From the NCBI RefSeq assembly GCF_000004075.3, contig NC_026659.2:25748272-25812271 (forward strand): a DNA stretch of 64,000 bases. Direction: 5' to 3'. Each line of letters begins with the position of its first letter. The stretch's first letter is position 1. The translations under genes and the position numbers were made by a program. Below, piece after piece: positions 31,145-43,443 of this stretch. The notes beneath the pieces were generated by a model that did not search any database, was not told where the DNA came from, and was given only the letters and a program-made list of their open reading frames with translations. The DNA comes from Cucumis sativus (lineage: Eukaryota > Streptophyta > Magnoliopsida > Cucurbitales > Cucurbitaceae).

Positions 31145-32953
31145 TTAAATGACCCAAAACCAAGCAAGAACAGAGCCAATGGCAAATCCTGAAACCAATG
31201 ACATACACATCAAAATCGCAGCAACTTCAGCGTGTTCGAAAGACACCTGTTTAGGGGCAGAGATCATAGCAACAGCAGTCAAATAGCCATTGGTAAATCC
31301 AAGAAAACAGGTCAAAATGGTCACTGTAACCTCAGTTCTAAGGAATTTAGGACCATGTAAACAACCCACAAACAAAGGGTAAAATACCACTCTCCCTATA
31401 CAAAATCCCATTGTAATCTTTGAACTCTTTATAACATAGATGGAAGCCAAATATTTCCCAATCAGATCCGACACATAATAGGCAGTTATCAGTGTAATTG
31501 GATACCAATCTTTCAAAATCTTTGAACTTACATCCTCTGTTACATAGCCTGGGAATATGGACATAGATATCAAGAACAAGCTGGCTACTCCAAAGGCATA
31601 GATTCTGATTGTATTAAATATTTCCCAGAATGTTGATTTGGTTATTGATCCAAATAAAGATCCTTTCATCTGTTTCTCTTGATTCTTTAAGTTCTGGTGA
31701 TGCTTTACAATTGGATGTTTGGCTGTAGAATTGTAGAATACAAAGGAGACAATTATGAATGTAATTCCCGCACTAAAGTAGAGAATTGCGCTTTTCCTTA
31801 ACCCTTCGGCGTCCCGTGGGTACATCGCTTTGGTTACTAACCTCAACATTGACACCAACACACCTGCTCCAAAATTCACGTCATTGAAAATTTTATTGGA
31901 TGAATTGGTCGTTGAATGAGCTAAAAATTAAAATTCTGAAATGCAATTTCTGATCCTGAATGAGAAATCTATTCCATTAAAATAAAAAAAAAAGAATATT
32001 TTAGATATTTACATATTTGACGTTTTATTAAAACAAAAAATCATATAAATAGTTTAAAGAACTAAAAGTAAACCAACCTAAACCTCATTTTGATTCGATA
32101 GGAGGGTTCATTATCTAATAAGAGTTGTTCGTAGTTGTAAAATTTATTTCGAATTGACCCTACTAGTCTAATCCAACTAAACTTGATTAACAAGTGAGTA
32201 TACTTTGTTGGTAGATTAAATAAGTACAAATGTGATTTATTGATTTGTGTGTTTGTTAAAAGTAAGATTATGTGCTGCTAAGTTTACTTTTTATCTCGAT
32301 TGATAGTACAATTTTTAGGATAAGTTACCAAATACTTTCAATTAGTTTATTTGATCTAAGAATCAAATTGAAAAACAAACAAAAGAATTACAAATTTGTA
32401 AAGCGCAATCACGTACGGAATGGTAATAAAATAGATTACCAGAGCCAGCGAAGCCGGAGACGACAGCTTGCATATATCTCTCCGGCAATTCCCCGGCGGA
32501 TCCAACGACGCCGCTATGAACAAAAGCCTCAGCCACAGCGCACAACACCGCGGCTCCGATGGATACATAGAACCCATTGAACAACCCAACTCGACCCCTA
32601 ATGTAAAACACTTCTAAAAGAGGCATTAAAAGCAGAGAAAACACGTAGAGACCCATGCCAAGGTTAATTCGGATTCGAACATCACAGCGCCGGCCAAAGA
32701 AAATGATGGAAAGAAGAGCGGAGACGAGGACGGGTTGGTAAACGACGGAGAAGATTCGATTGATGTGGGTATGAGGGTATATGTGGGAAAAGTAATCGAT
32801 GGCTGTAATGAAAGTGTTCCATGGAAGAAGGCAACTGACGCCTAAAATGAAGTAAGTTATGTAAATCAAATTGAAGGAATCTTTGGGAATTTTGTTGGGG
32901 GGATGAAGATGAAGAAGAAGAGGAGTTTCAATATTCTCGTCGGAGCTTCCCAT
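31145..32953 (-). CDS. ENT1: equilibrative nucleoside transporter, ENT1-like
   Basis: Two exons (32953-32440 and 31863-31145) give 410 residues. The protein is a member of the SLC29/ENT family, which moves nucleosides across membranes. Plant ENT1 forms work as proton-coupled carriers and have been placed in the tonoplast or plasma membrane. It begins MGSSDENIETPLL, a short cytosolic tail, followed by a first membrane span at FILGVSCLLPWNTFITA, which contains the family's PWN motif. Further spans follow, to about eleven in total. GELPERYMQAVVSGFAGSG in span 5 and the C-terminal GSVLAWFWVI match plant ENT1 well. The intron falls inside the GSG turn (phase 1). The start chosen is the first true ATG; the frame is open 13 codons upstream but without ATG. 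A TATAAAA lies about 60 bp before it. Confidence 0.94.
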
Positions 32954-34259
32954 AGGAGAATTGGGAGAAAATGGAGGCAGAGCAGAAAGCAAAGGATGTG
33001 GTTACATGTTTTATATTAGAGATTGAAAGGAATTTTGTATTCTGTGAATCTATTGGTTATAGATTAGACAAAATATCATAGTGGAGTGCTTCCTCTTCCA
33101 TTACTATAATTAAATACAAAACATTTCTTCTCCAAACTTTTTTATTTAGTTAGACTTTAATTGATATATTATATTAACTCATTTCAACTCCAACTCTAAT
33201 TCTATCTCTATCCAATTTACCTATCAATCATTATTGATAATTATAAATCAAACCAACTCTAGTGTCCACTTTCTCCACAACCAATTAAAACATTTTAATT
33301 TTGTTTTAAGATAATTAAATTAGAAAATTATCAAATCATACTTAATTAGTAATTTAGGTGTAAGTTAAGACAAACTATGTAAGTCTAATTTATTTCTTTA
33401 CGTATGTGCACATGTCATTATTTAAATACAAATTTTACTTCATCTAATTTCTTTCTTTCTTGATAGTGTGCACACATCATTGTTGGAATTAAGTATACTA
33501 CATTTAATATTTAAATTCTATTTAATTGTGGAGGTATTGAAAAGATGTTTAAAAAGTCTATATGTTTTTTTTTTTTTTTAATCTTAAAATATAATTTTTA
33601 AAACCATATATTCTTGCTAAAAATTACTTTTTATTTTGAAAACTCATAAATGAACTTCTTCGACAAAAAATTCATAGAAGTTTGAAGCATTAATTTACAA
33701 AATTATTAACTATATGTTGATGTGTAGAGGGGTAAGATAGAGTTCTTAGATAAATATGTAAATAACATTAAGTATAGAAATCAACTAGTTTAACACTAGC
33801 TTATTGAGTTAGTTGGCTAAACACCACACTCATTGAATTGAGCCATGAAATCTAGAGTTAGAAATTTTGTGTTTATGCTTTAGAGTGCTCCATGTTCAAC
33901 AATTAATCTCTAACTTCAACCCCGAGCACAAGCTTTTTAAACATGCACCATGAACACAAACTTCCTCCAACTAACTATGAATCTTATGTTACATTTGAAA
34001 TACTTTTGTTGCCATTAAATTGAATAAAGAATAACAACAAATACACATATTCTTTTATGTACAAATTAAAAAGCTTCATTGATACTTGGAAAAAATAAAG
34101 AATGAAGCTTAATATTCTGCTCTGTTATTAGCTCCCAAAAATCCGAGCTAATACCAAAAATAATTAAAACTGAAAAGAAGAAAAAACCAAAAACGGAACA
34201 CTTATTCACATCCTTCCTATTTACCCAAAAACAAATCAAACTAAAAACGATTCCTAAAT
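32954..34259. other. Intergenic region between ENT1 and the U-box gene
   Basis: This is AT-rich. It contains the ENT1 promoter on the left and the 3' region of the U-box gene on the right. No gene is visible. Confidence 0.5.
33009..33015 (-). promoter_or_regulatory. Candidate TATA box of ENT1
   Basis: TATAAAA on the minus strand lies 56 bp upstream of the start codon, which would leave a leader of only about 25 nt. It is plausible but not proven. Confidence 0.35.
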
Positions 34260-36311
34260 TTACCAAGCTTGAACAATTCGATCTTGAAGACGATGAGTCG
34301 CCTCGGAGTTTGATGACTCTAACTCAGTGAATTCATGAAGAACTCTAATCAAAGAATTGGCCTTCTTCTTCCCTCGACTTGTTCCTTCACTTACAACACT
34401 ATAAACCGACGAAATCACAGTTTGATTCTTTGCAATAACACCAATTACCTCAGATCCCCCATTAAGGCACAGAGCTACCAGTAAAGAAACCGAGTACTCT
34501 CGTCCAGTAATTGAGCTACATGAATTTAAAAACTTCATGATTGAATTCAATGCTCCACTTCGCAAAATTGCTGCGGTTCCTTCTGGTTTTCCGGCTAGAG
34601 ATGCAAGAATCTCCATTGAATCTGATATCAGAATTTCAGATTCACAAGTTTCAATCAAATTCACCAACAATGGAACTGCTCCAGAGGAAAGCACTTTCCT
34701 GTGGTTGTCAGAATGCATAAGAAGCCCATAAATTGCAACCATTGCATTCTTTTTACTACGATCTGCATTGTCTTTGAGTAAATTCAACAAACCCGGAAGC
34801 GTGTTTGGGATTTCGGCAATGAGTTTTCGGTATTCTTCAATGGAAGCCATGTAGAAAAGAGTACCAGCAGCAAATTGACGGGATTCTACTTTGTAGCCCG
34901 TCATTAAAACATGTACAATTGCTTCTAATCCTCTGTTTTCCGCTATAATTTTCTTGCTTTTGGAATGCTTTGAAAGATTCAGCACAGCTGCAATGGCATT
35001 CTTCTGTGTTAAATTATCTTCAGATCTCAAAAGCTGGAGTAAATTTGGAATTAGACCAATTTTTACCAAACAGCAACGATAAAAAAGACTTGCTTTTGAT
35101 AGAAGCTTGATCTCAAAAGCAGCTCTGTTCTTCTCTTCTAACGTTCCTGATTCCAGAAAGTTAGCTAAAAAATCTGCCAGAAATATAATGATATTCTTAA
35201 CAATGGGAGAACCCGGAGCAATCGTCCTTGTTAAATCGGGTTTTTGTTTGCTTGATTCTGGAAAAGGAATTGAATTTTTAGAACAGTATTGTCGAATTAT
35301 CCGACGGAGAGCTAAATTCGGGACGACTTCTCTGTTCTTCAACCTCTCCCCTGTATTGGGACAGGTCAAATTTGCAGTCCGAAACCATTTTTGAATGGAA
35401 GAACGCTCATAAGTTTGCCCTGTTACGAGTGTCACAGGATCAAACATGAAATCCAATGAAATTGGGCATCGAAAATCATCCGGGTTTAAACATTCCATGT
35501 TTTCGATTCTACATTCATCGACATGTCCATCCGCTTCGCTATCGACAACATCGAATAACATACATCGACAGTAGTTCATCAAACCCATTAAGTTGCTTAA
35601 GAACGAAACCTCTGTTTCATCCTGATTCGACCATTCAAATTCAATTTCTGAATCCAAAAATTTCACTTCCTTATTACACAAACTCCATGATTTAACCCCA
35701 ATATAATCAAGAACGCATTTGATTTTACTACTATTCGGAACAATACGGTTATCAAATAACGTAAGAATCGATTTTACCTCGTTGAGAATCTCTTCATCTT
35801 CACCCTCAATTCCGAATTTCGCCCTTCGCGTTTGCTTAATCACCAATTCCACATATTCCACAACATCAACAGAGACACCCATCGAATCCAACGGAAAAAT
35901 CTCCAAAGCCAAAGCAACAGATCGGACCAAAAGCCGAAACCGATTCGCAATGAGTTCCGATTTCATGAGCATAAACAAACGAGCACCTTCTAGGGCACAA
36001 TCCTCCAACAGATACAAAATCTTCTGGAAGATTAAATGAAGCTCCGACATTACTAAAACAATCAAATCAGAAAATTCATCGGAGCTTCGATCTTGAAGCT
36101 CTTCAAAGAATGAGAGAAGGATTCCAATTTGACGAATTGATTTAATCGCGTTTTTCTTGTTGCTGCCAAAGAATTTGTAGCGGTAACTACAAATTGTTCG
36201 AGTGAGATTGATCAAAGACGTGAGTAACGTGGCGGGAGGCGTGCATTCGCATGGTCGTATTGCCGGAGACGACATGATCCGGCGTTGGAAATCTTTTGAT
36301 CGTGGAATCAT
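34260..36311 (-). CDS. PUB19: U-box/ARM-repeat E3 ubiquitin ligase, PUB18/PUB19 type
   Basis: A single uninterrupted reading frame of 683 residues. Plant U-box proteins with ARM repeats pass ubiquitin from an E2 enzyme to a bound substrate. Arabidopsis PUB18 and PUB19, which also lack introns, restrain ABA-driven stomatal closure and drought tolerance. The N-terminal 270 residues form the helical UND-type domain (SLINLTRTICSYRYKFF and on). The U-box is at about 277-343 (DDFRCPISLDFMFDPVTLVT, then SSIQKWF and CPNTGERL). ARM repeats run from about 390 to 670 (KNAIAAVLNLSKH, KKNAMVAIYGLL). The start MIPRSKDFQRRIMSSPAIRPC is the first ATG; a second Met at residue 13 is possible. Two identical ACGT-core boxes upstream suggest ABA control. 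Confidence 0.93.
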   Translation of the reverse strand: MIPRSKDFQRRIMSSPAIRPCECTPPATLLTSLINLTRTICSYRYKFFGSNKKNAIKSIRQIGILLSFFEELQDRSSDEFSDLIVLVMSELHLIFQKILYLLEDCALEGARLFMLMKSELIANRFRLLVRSVALALEIFPLDSMGVSVDVVEYVELVIKQTRRAKFGIEGEDEEILNEVKSILTLFDNRIVPNSSKIKCVLDYIGVKSWSLCNKEVKFLDSEIEFEWSNQDETEVSFLSNLMGLMNYCRCMLFDVVDSEADGHVDECRIENMECLNPDDFRCPISLDFMFDPVTLVTGQTYERSSIQKWFRTANLTCPNTGERLKNREVVPNLALRRIIRQYCSKNSIPFPESSKQKPDLTRTIAPGSPIVKNIIIFLADFLANFLESGTLEEKNRAAFEIKLLSKASLFYRCCLVKIGLIPNLLQLLRSEDNLTQKNAIAAVLNLSKHSKSKKIIAENRGLEAIVHVLMTGYKVESRQFAAGTLFYMASIEEYRKLIAEIPNTLPGLLNLLKDNADRSKKNAMVAIYGLLMHSDNHRKVLSSGAVPLLVNLIETCESEILISDSMEILASLAGKPEGTAAILRSGALNSIMKFLNSCSSITGREYSVSLLVALCLNGGSEVIGVIAKNQTVISSVYSVVSEGTSRGKKKANSLIRVLHEFTELESSNSEATHRLQDRIVQAW

Positions 36312-36423
36312 GAAGAAAAACCGATAGAAATGAAGAATGAAAAAAAGCTAAAATTTGGATTTCGGTGATTTCTTATTTGCTCGATTTGAAACTAATTTCA
36401 AATAACCTAAGGGGAGAATACGA

Positions 36424-36432
36424 CTATTTATA
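36424..36432 (-). promoter_or_regulatory. TATA box of the U-box gene
   Basis: TATAAATAG on the minus strand is a close match to the plant consensus. It lies about 115 bp upstream of the start codon, so a leader of about 80 nt is expected. Confidence 0.6.
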
Positions 36433-36464
36433 ATTTACGGAAACTATCCTTTAATATTAGTGGA

Positions 36465-36522
36465 ACACGTGTCGAATATAGAGTGAGTTTAGGGGACGTT
36501 TGACTAAAGAAAGGACACGTGT
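36465..36522 (-). promoter_or_regulatory. Paired ABRE/G-box elements upstream of the U-box gene
   Basis: Two perfect palindromes ACACGTGT lie at 36465-36472 and 36515-36522, exactly 50 bp apart. Both lie within 100 bp upstream of the TATA box. A TTTGAC W-box-like core sits between them. ACGTGT is the core of ABA-response elements, which usually need more than one copy. This fits the known ABA and drought induction of PUB18/19 relatives. Confidence 0.65.
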
Positions 36523-39500
36523 TCTTAAGTCATTGGATACTGTAGCTTCGTAGAAACCTATTCGTAGTTGAATTGATCTGGTGCTGACACGTACCCCCAG
36601 ATAATTGGCTTTGGATTCGAGGGACCCTGAGGCCGACTTTTCATATAAATGAATAAATATTTTTGGGAAGGTGGAAATGAAATTATTGAAACAATAATTG
36701 CTTCCAATTGACCAAAATTATTTTTACATAATTGAGTTTTGTGAAATTTCCATGTATTGTCTAATTGCATTTGTTCATTAATGTTTTAATAAAACAAGAA
36801 ATGAAGCAATTATCCAATTACAAATTTTTGGATTTGAGCTTCTCGTTTAACTAAAAAGAAAATAAAGAATTGTATTTGGAATTGACGGGGTTCGATGCAA
36901 AAGAATGAAGTACACTAGAACGGTTTGGAGAAGAAGAAAAAGTAATAGCCTTACACTTAGACGCTTAAGTCGAGTGTAGTCACACATGTTATTAAAAATG
37001 TCGAATACATTAAAAATATTTAGATATTAATTTAAAAAAATTTCTTCCGTCTCAAACTTTTATCAAACATATTAGGTCTCGATTATAAGCATTTATTTTA
37101 GTCAATAAATTTGTTTTTTTCTTTTCTAATTATTTGAACCTAATATTTCTTATATGTTTATCCATAATATCTCCAATTTCGTAATACAGTTTTTATATCT
37201 AATAAATGTTTATAAATTTATTTAACTAAATTGAACCTTTATATATATATATATTTATTTAATAAAATTTGAACTTTTTATTTTATATACTTAACTAATC
37301 CATAATGTCTTTTTTTTTTTAATTTTAAAAAAAAATATTGGTTTAATAAAGTTTTCAAAATATCTTATTCATTTTTATTATTTTAATCTTGTATTAAACT
37401 AATTATATCTATGTGTAATAAATTTTTATTTAATTTCTTTTCAGAAATATTTCAATAATTCATTAATAATTAAAATAAAATTTTGCTAATCTTTAAATTT
37501 CAGTTTTTTTTTTCTATTTATCTAATTGTCTATGTATTAAATGACATTTAAATTTGAGAAATTTTTATGAATTTCTTATTGGGCTTAGCCCATTCAGTTG
37601 AATGTTGAGCTTAGCACTTTCCTTTCATATTTTGATATGTGTTTTTTTAATAACGAATATGTATAGATCATAATGAGTAGAAATCCTAACAATAATAATT
37701 ATGAAAATATAAGAGCATTCAAGATAAATTGCAAATATAATAACGTCCTCGAATCACTAATATTTGTCACAAACTTTTATAATTTTATAAAATGTTACTA
37801 CATACCTCCTCACTATTTGTAACTATTCCAAAAAGTTTATAATTATCTTTAGTCTTTCTAGAATATATAAAAGTTTATTAAACTTTTAAAATTTTAATTT
37901 ATACCTCAAAGCATTTTATATACCTAAAAATGAAGATACAAATATCAACATTGTTAGTATATAAATTGAAGCATTTGATACTACATTTAAAAAATAATAT
38001 TTCTAAATGGTGCATAAATACTCCTAGTCGTCTCACTTTTTGAGCATACAAAAATATAATATATAAGAAATGTCAACAATCAAATAGTCAATTTCTTTAA
38101 AGTTATCTTGAGTCATCAAAAAAAACAAAATTTTAAAATATCACACATACTCACTTTTTTCCCTTCCCAAATCTTACATTAATTTTCTTATCAATATTTA
38201 AAATCTTAAGTTAGATATCAATACCACAAAGTCCAAAAATAAAGGCCTTCCCTCAAAACTTAGTAAAAGGTTTGAATTGCCAAATAAAAAACAACTAAAG
38301 AAGAGGAATAATATCTTTGATATTTGGAATACTCTAAACTAAGCACTACAAATATATTAATGTGAAGTTGAGGATTGATAGACAAATACTTTGGGGCGGA
38401 CTTTATTGCTATAAATTTGGTAATTCACATGTTTTCTTTCTTCCGTCACTCAAATAGTTGACATGTCCTACAAGTTTGTGTATTAAACGCAAACGATATC
38501 AATCACACTCAACTACTAACATATAATTTTGTTAAAACATTACAAGTCCTAATTAAACCTTCTAGTGATTCTCTTACTTCTCCTTCTACCGGCTATAACT
38601 ACGTTACTTTTATTGGAAAGAATAATTTTAGAAATCAAAGAATAAATGAAGAGAAATAAGAGTGTTGAGAAAGAGATGGAAGATAGAAAAGTATTGAATC
38701 ACTATTAAAGTATGAAAGAGATAAATGAATGAAGGAGGCAATGTTACGTGAATAAACTCATCTTCGCACATTACTAATGGCAAGAGGATTTTTTTACTTC
38801 TTTAAGAAAGCGGTTTAGGCCAATAATAAGACATTCGAAAGTATAACTTAATTTTAAAATGAGGTACTTATCTACCATTGTACTTTTATAAGAAAATAGT
38901 TTTGAAAATTTATAAAAATCTACAAATAGAAAAGGGAAGTCTATGTGACAATGCTGCATATAGACTGAAATAAACAGCTGGAAAATTGAAGTGCAGCAGT
39001 CCAAAAAAGTGCTTCCAAACTTCACAAAAGGTTGATCAAGTGGGTTATTAATAACATTGACTTCCACCCTACTTATCACTTTAGGTTTCTATTGGGCAGA
39101 AATTGTTAACTATTTGATTGTTTTTTTAGCATTTATGAATACATTTTCTTTTTTGTTATAAACACTTCCTGACTCAAATCAAATTGTATCTAAACAATTG
39201 TTTTTATCGACGTCATACATTTTGTAACTTTTCAAAAGAAAAGTGATAAAATTATACTATCAATATGGACTTTATGCTCTTTGTGCAAATTTCAAGGAAA
39301 GTTTGGTTCATACATTTATGTAATTTAAACTAAAAGGAGCCCAAATTACCTAAAAATGCTTGATAAACATTTAATTCAAATTTATAATAAGTTAGACTCT
39401 TATTACACTACCAAACTCACATATCATCTGAAAGAATAATTTTTTGGTCATTATATACATAGACTTCGTTGTCCTATACACTAAGAGTAGTTCAAATATT

Positions 39501-40966
39501 ACTTTGGTCTGTGTGCTTTATAAATTTGATCATGTCGGCCCCTTACACATAATATGAGAACAACATTTAAACAACAATAACATACATGGAAAGATGAGAG
39601 TTTGATGTATAGTTGCAATTTGCAAAGCCCTACAAAATTAGATGTCAATTTCGTACTCAAATCACATCAATCTCTTTCTCTATCTCTCTCAAATACAGCT
39701 ATGATTCTTCTGGCGAATGAAGAGACAGTGAATGCTACCAAACACAAGTTTTCTCCCCAAATCATGTCTTTCCTTTAATTTTCTCAACAAAATCTCTAGC
39801 ACAGCAACTAGAGATCTCAGGTGCTTTTGTCTCAACCCAGAAAGAGAGCAAAAGAAGCCAATTCAGCCATATCAATCAATCACGGAGTTTATCGCACTAG
39901 GTTAATGCTAAATCGAGTTACAATGTTTGGAGTTACAATATCTATGTTAAGAGTGTAGAATTGTACGTTGGAATTTCTTGATAAACATGTAAACTTCAAT
40001 AATAAACACTATTAGACTATTTAGAGAGTAGAATGTGATAAAGATTACAAAAAATCTAAGGAACGTTGGAATAAATAAAAATGAGATCGTGAAGCATCAA
40101 AATAAAAGAGAATATTGGGTTAACTGTGAAAAATGGAATGTGTTTGATATTACAAACCGGACCTAAAACGTTCATTAATGCAAACAAAGGTTTGAAAGTA
40201 GAACGAATTACAAACTCATTCCATTTCATCCTCACAAACATGCTCTATTAAAATTGAATTATTTAACCTAGCTAATAAAGTTAGTGGGCCAAGCACCCCG
40301 AAAGAATCTCGTCTTTAATGAAGTCGAATTAACTAATACATTTGTATTTGATTAATAAAATGATGGGTCGATCGCAGTTCCTTTCAACCTCCAAATCCCA
40401 CAACTCACGATGCTTCCCAGCTATAGGATCAAAGGCAAAGCACGTTATTATGTCTACAAAAAGTCTAATCACTTCCTTCCTACTAATCACCTCCAATTTG
40501 ACAATAATAAGATAAAGAATTAGTGGATTTTTCATAATGGCTTTTGTAAGAGAGATTCCAAAACGTTTCTTTATTATTTGAAGAAAATGGTCGGTTCTCT
40601 TAATTGTGACCCATCACAGAAAATCCACAACTAAAACCAATAGTGAACCAGTGGTTCATGCACTGTTCTTAGAAAGAAAGCAAATGAAAGTAGTTTAGTA
40701 AATGCCCTCACCTTGCAGACAGCCCCACTAGCAGTGCCAAATTTGTGAAAATGAGCTGAACGTGACACTTCCAATCCTTGTTTCATACAATACAACCTAA
40801 ACTTTTATATCCAAAAAGAGATACTAGGAAGGAAGAGAGGAGCCATCAGCCAGCTATTGAACAACTAAGAAAGATTCTTATGCTACCTTTTTTTCTCTTG
40901 AAAATTACTAATATATAATGTTGAATTGTTTACATACCTTTGTTCACCAATCTCTGTGATAAGGAT
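36523..40966. other. Long AT-rich intergenic stretch
   Basis: About 4.4 kb lie between the U-box gene and the XTH gene, which point away from each other. It is mostly very AT-rich with many stop codons and no recognisable gene. A less AT-rich patch at 39680-39870 and a minus-strand reading frame at 40329-40535 are the only parts with any coding look, and neither can be assigned. Confidence 0.5.
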
Positions 40967-42176
40967 ATGGGATTTTCGAGAGGAATAATGGAATTGCCAC
41001 TTTTGAGCTTCATCTTTTTGTGCATGTTATTTGTTGCTCCTTCTTGTAGTAGATATTACACGCCTCCGAGCGTCCCACGTTTGACGGATCTCGTTCCTCG
41101 TGTCTCAACGGATCAATGCTTTGCTAAGATTTTTGGGGCCTCGAATATCCAGCTGAGGAATAATGGGTCCTCTGTCGATCTCACTCTCGACAAAGTTTCT
41201 GGTAAATTTCAAATTTGGATCTTGGCATTTCTTTTGGTCCAACTCTGTTTAGTTTCATTCATAATTTTCTCTGTTCATTTTTGGAGGTGCTGGTTTGGTC
41301 TCAAGAAACAAATATCATTATGGATTCTTCAGTGCTTCAATCAAGCTTCCATCAGGTCTCACTTCAGGGGTTGTAGTGGCTTTTTATGTAAGTTGTTTTC
41401 CCTTGCAATTTTCTGTTTGGCTTTACCAGTTTGGTGAATGACTAACGAGACAAAGGATGTGTTCAGTTGTCGAATGCAGATGTTTATCCCCATTCTCATG
41501 ATGAGATCGACATAGAGCTGTTGGGGCATGACAAGAGAAAAGATTGGGTAATTCAAACAAATATTTATGCCAATGGAAGCGTTAAGACTGGAAGAGAAGA
41601 GAAATTCTACCTTTGGTTTGATCCCAGCTTGAAGTACCATGATTACACCATCATTTGGAACAACTATCATACAGTGTAAGTGCATTAAATTCCATCACTA
41701 AAATCAGCCCAAAGTGCAGAATCATTATTTTAAAACATGGTCTTCGGGTTTCCTTAATTTTCTAAGAAGTGTCTCAAAATGCAAGCAGGTTTCTGGTGGA
41801 TAACGTTCCAGTAAGGGAGCTGCGAAATTCTGAAGTGTTTTATCCATCAAAGCCTATGTCAGTTTTCGTCACAATATGGGATGGTTCAGAATGGGCAACT
41901 CATGGAGGAAAATACCCAGTTGACTACAAGCATGCACCATATACAGCTTCTTTTGAAGAAATGGAAATCAATGGAGGTATATTAACACCAAAGGCAACTG
42001 TTCCTTCAAGTTCCAAAGCCAATGTATCGGGCCCAGATACCGCGGAGGGTCCAGAATTTATCAAGCTATCACAGCAGCAAGTAGATGCAATGGATTGGGC
42101 AAGGAGGAAGCTCATGTTCTACTCCTACTGTAAAGATACATCTCGATACAAAGTTCTACCACCTGAGTGCAAATAG
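40967..42176 (+). CDS. XTH33: xyloglucan endotransglucosylase/hydrolase, XTH33 type
   Basis: Four exons (40967-41201, 41287-41387, 41467-41675, 41789-42176) give 310 residues. XTH enzymes (GH16) cut and rejoin xyloglucan chains in the wall, allowing growth. A hydrophobic segment at about 8-26 ([16 protein letters not shown]) is a signal peptide or, as reported for Arabidopsis XTH33, an uncleaved membrane anchor. The catalytic motif is [10 protein letters not shown] with Glu125 as nucleophile, Asp127 and acid/base Glu129. It differs from the usual DEIDFEFLG, and IELLG is also what I recall for XTH33. The C-terminal XET domain has the expected YSYC...PPEC cysteines. A Ser/Ala/Pro-rich insert lies at about 240-265. 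ATG 40967 is the first in frame; Met8 is an alternative. The gene diverges from the U-box gene. Confidence 0.92.
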
Positions 42177-43443
42177 ATGTATTTTTCGTATTTGTACTTG
42201 TTAAGATTCTTTCATCATAAATTCTAAGTTAGGAAGAAAACAGGTATTGTAATCTGGTATAGAAGAATCATTAGCGGACCTCCAAAGTAAGACATGGATG
42301 AAAAGCGAAGGAAGATGTTTGTCTTTGTGCCTCTCTTTTGTTTTTTGCAATTTTCTTTTTATTTGAAAAAAGAAAGCCTTTTCCCTTTCCGTTTCCCTTT
42401 CCGTATATGGGGAAATAAAGGCTCTGGCTTATTTGGTCCATGAGGCAAGAAAAAAAATCACTGTCAGAGATGCACGAACTGGATCCCACTAGACAGATCT
42501 AAGAAAAGGCAAATTAACTTTATCTAGAAAGATGTGCCAAAGACAATGCGAGACATCTCACGTGGGGATGGCAACGCCATTTTGTTTCAGTGTTTTGGAC
42601 TTCAAAGACAAAGATGCTGATCAATGACTGAAGGGAGAAGCAAACCTCCACAGACGAGTTTCATTGGGGCCGTCAAAAAGGAAGAATTTTCCGGGCATGA
42701 CAACCTGCCAAGCTCCCTAGAGCTACTCACAAACTGCATGGTGATGGAAGATCAGTTTTTATAATACAGCAAGATTGAGTATTTTGTAAGTTGCAACACT
42801 ATATGAATTATAAAGATGTCGAATTAATCTGGAACTACCCAGAGTGGCCCGGTGAAAGAAAATTAAATGATATTAAATTACATAAAGCCAGAAGTATCTT
42901 CCATGGACGCAACAGAACACACCTCCTTTTTAAACCACTCAAATCAATGTGATCTAACAGCTGCGGAGAAATACATTAAGAGACGTGCATGGTCACATAT
43001 CATGGATACTTGATGTACGTGTAGTAATCTCGTTACTTTAGCTTTGCCCAAAATTAATGTTCTAAACAAAAACTTCACCACGGGAATATGAAAAGGGTTA
43101 GAAGTTTGGATGATTTTACTCAAGTAGTAACGATTATTTAATGGCGCTAACCAAGAGATGGACTTCTAGTCCTAAACAAATACAAAACCACCAGGTAAAG
43201 TGTACGGCGGCCAAGTATAAGGTAAAGGCCTGCCAAAAGGCTAATCACTAATCAGTCGACTAAAGCCAAAAAATGATAAGGCATAATCAACCAAAACTTA
43301 GGAGCAGAAAAGGAAAACCTTTGCATTATAGAAAAATAAATTACTGTTGCTCTCTTAGTACTGAATTACACAGCATAAATGTAGCCATATTCATGTATGC
43401 TTACAGCATGAACACGAAACATAAAAAGCTTGATGAACATGAC
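42177..43443. other. Convergent gap between XTH33 and PRP31
   Basis: The XTH33 3' untranslated region covers perhaps the first 250 bases and that of PRP31 the last few hundred. Base composition between them is less extreme than elsewhere, but no coding frame is convincing. Confidence 0.45.

Noticed and set aside
32953-32992. Longer N-terminus for ENT1 starting 13 codons upstream
   Set aside because: The extension begins with TTG, not ATG; the first real ATG gives MGSSDENIE.
35107-36039. Several plus-strand reading frames of 79-106 codons
   Set aside because: All lie opposite the intronless U-box gene and have no recognisable domain.
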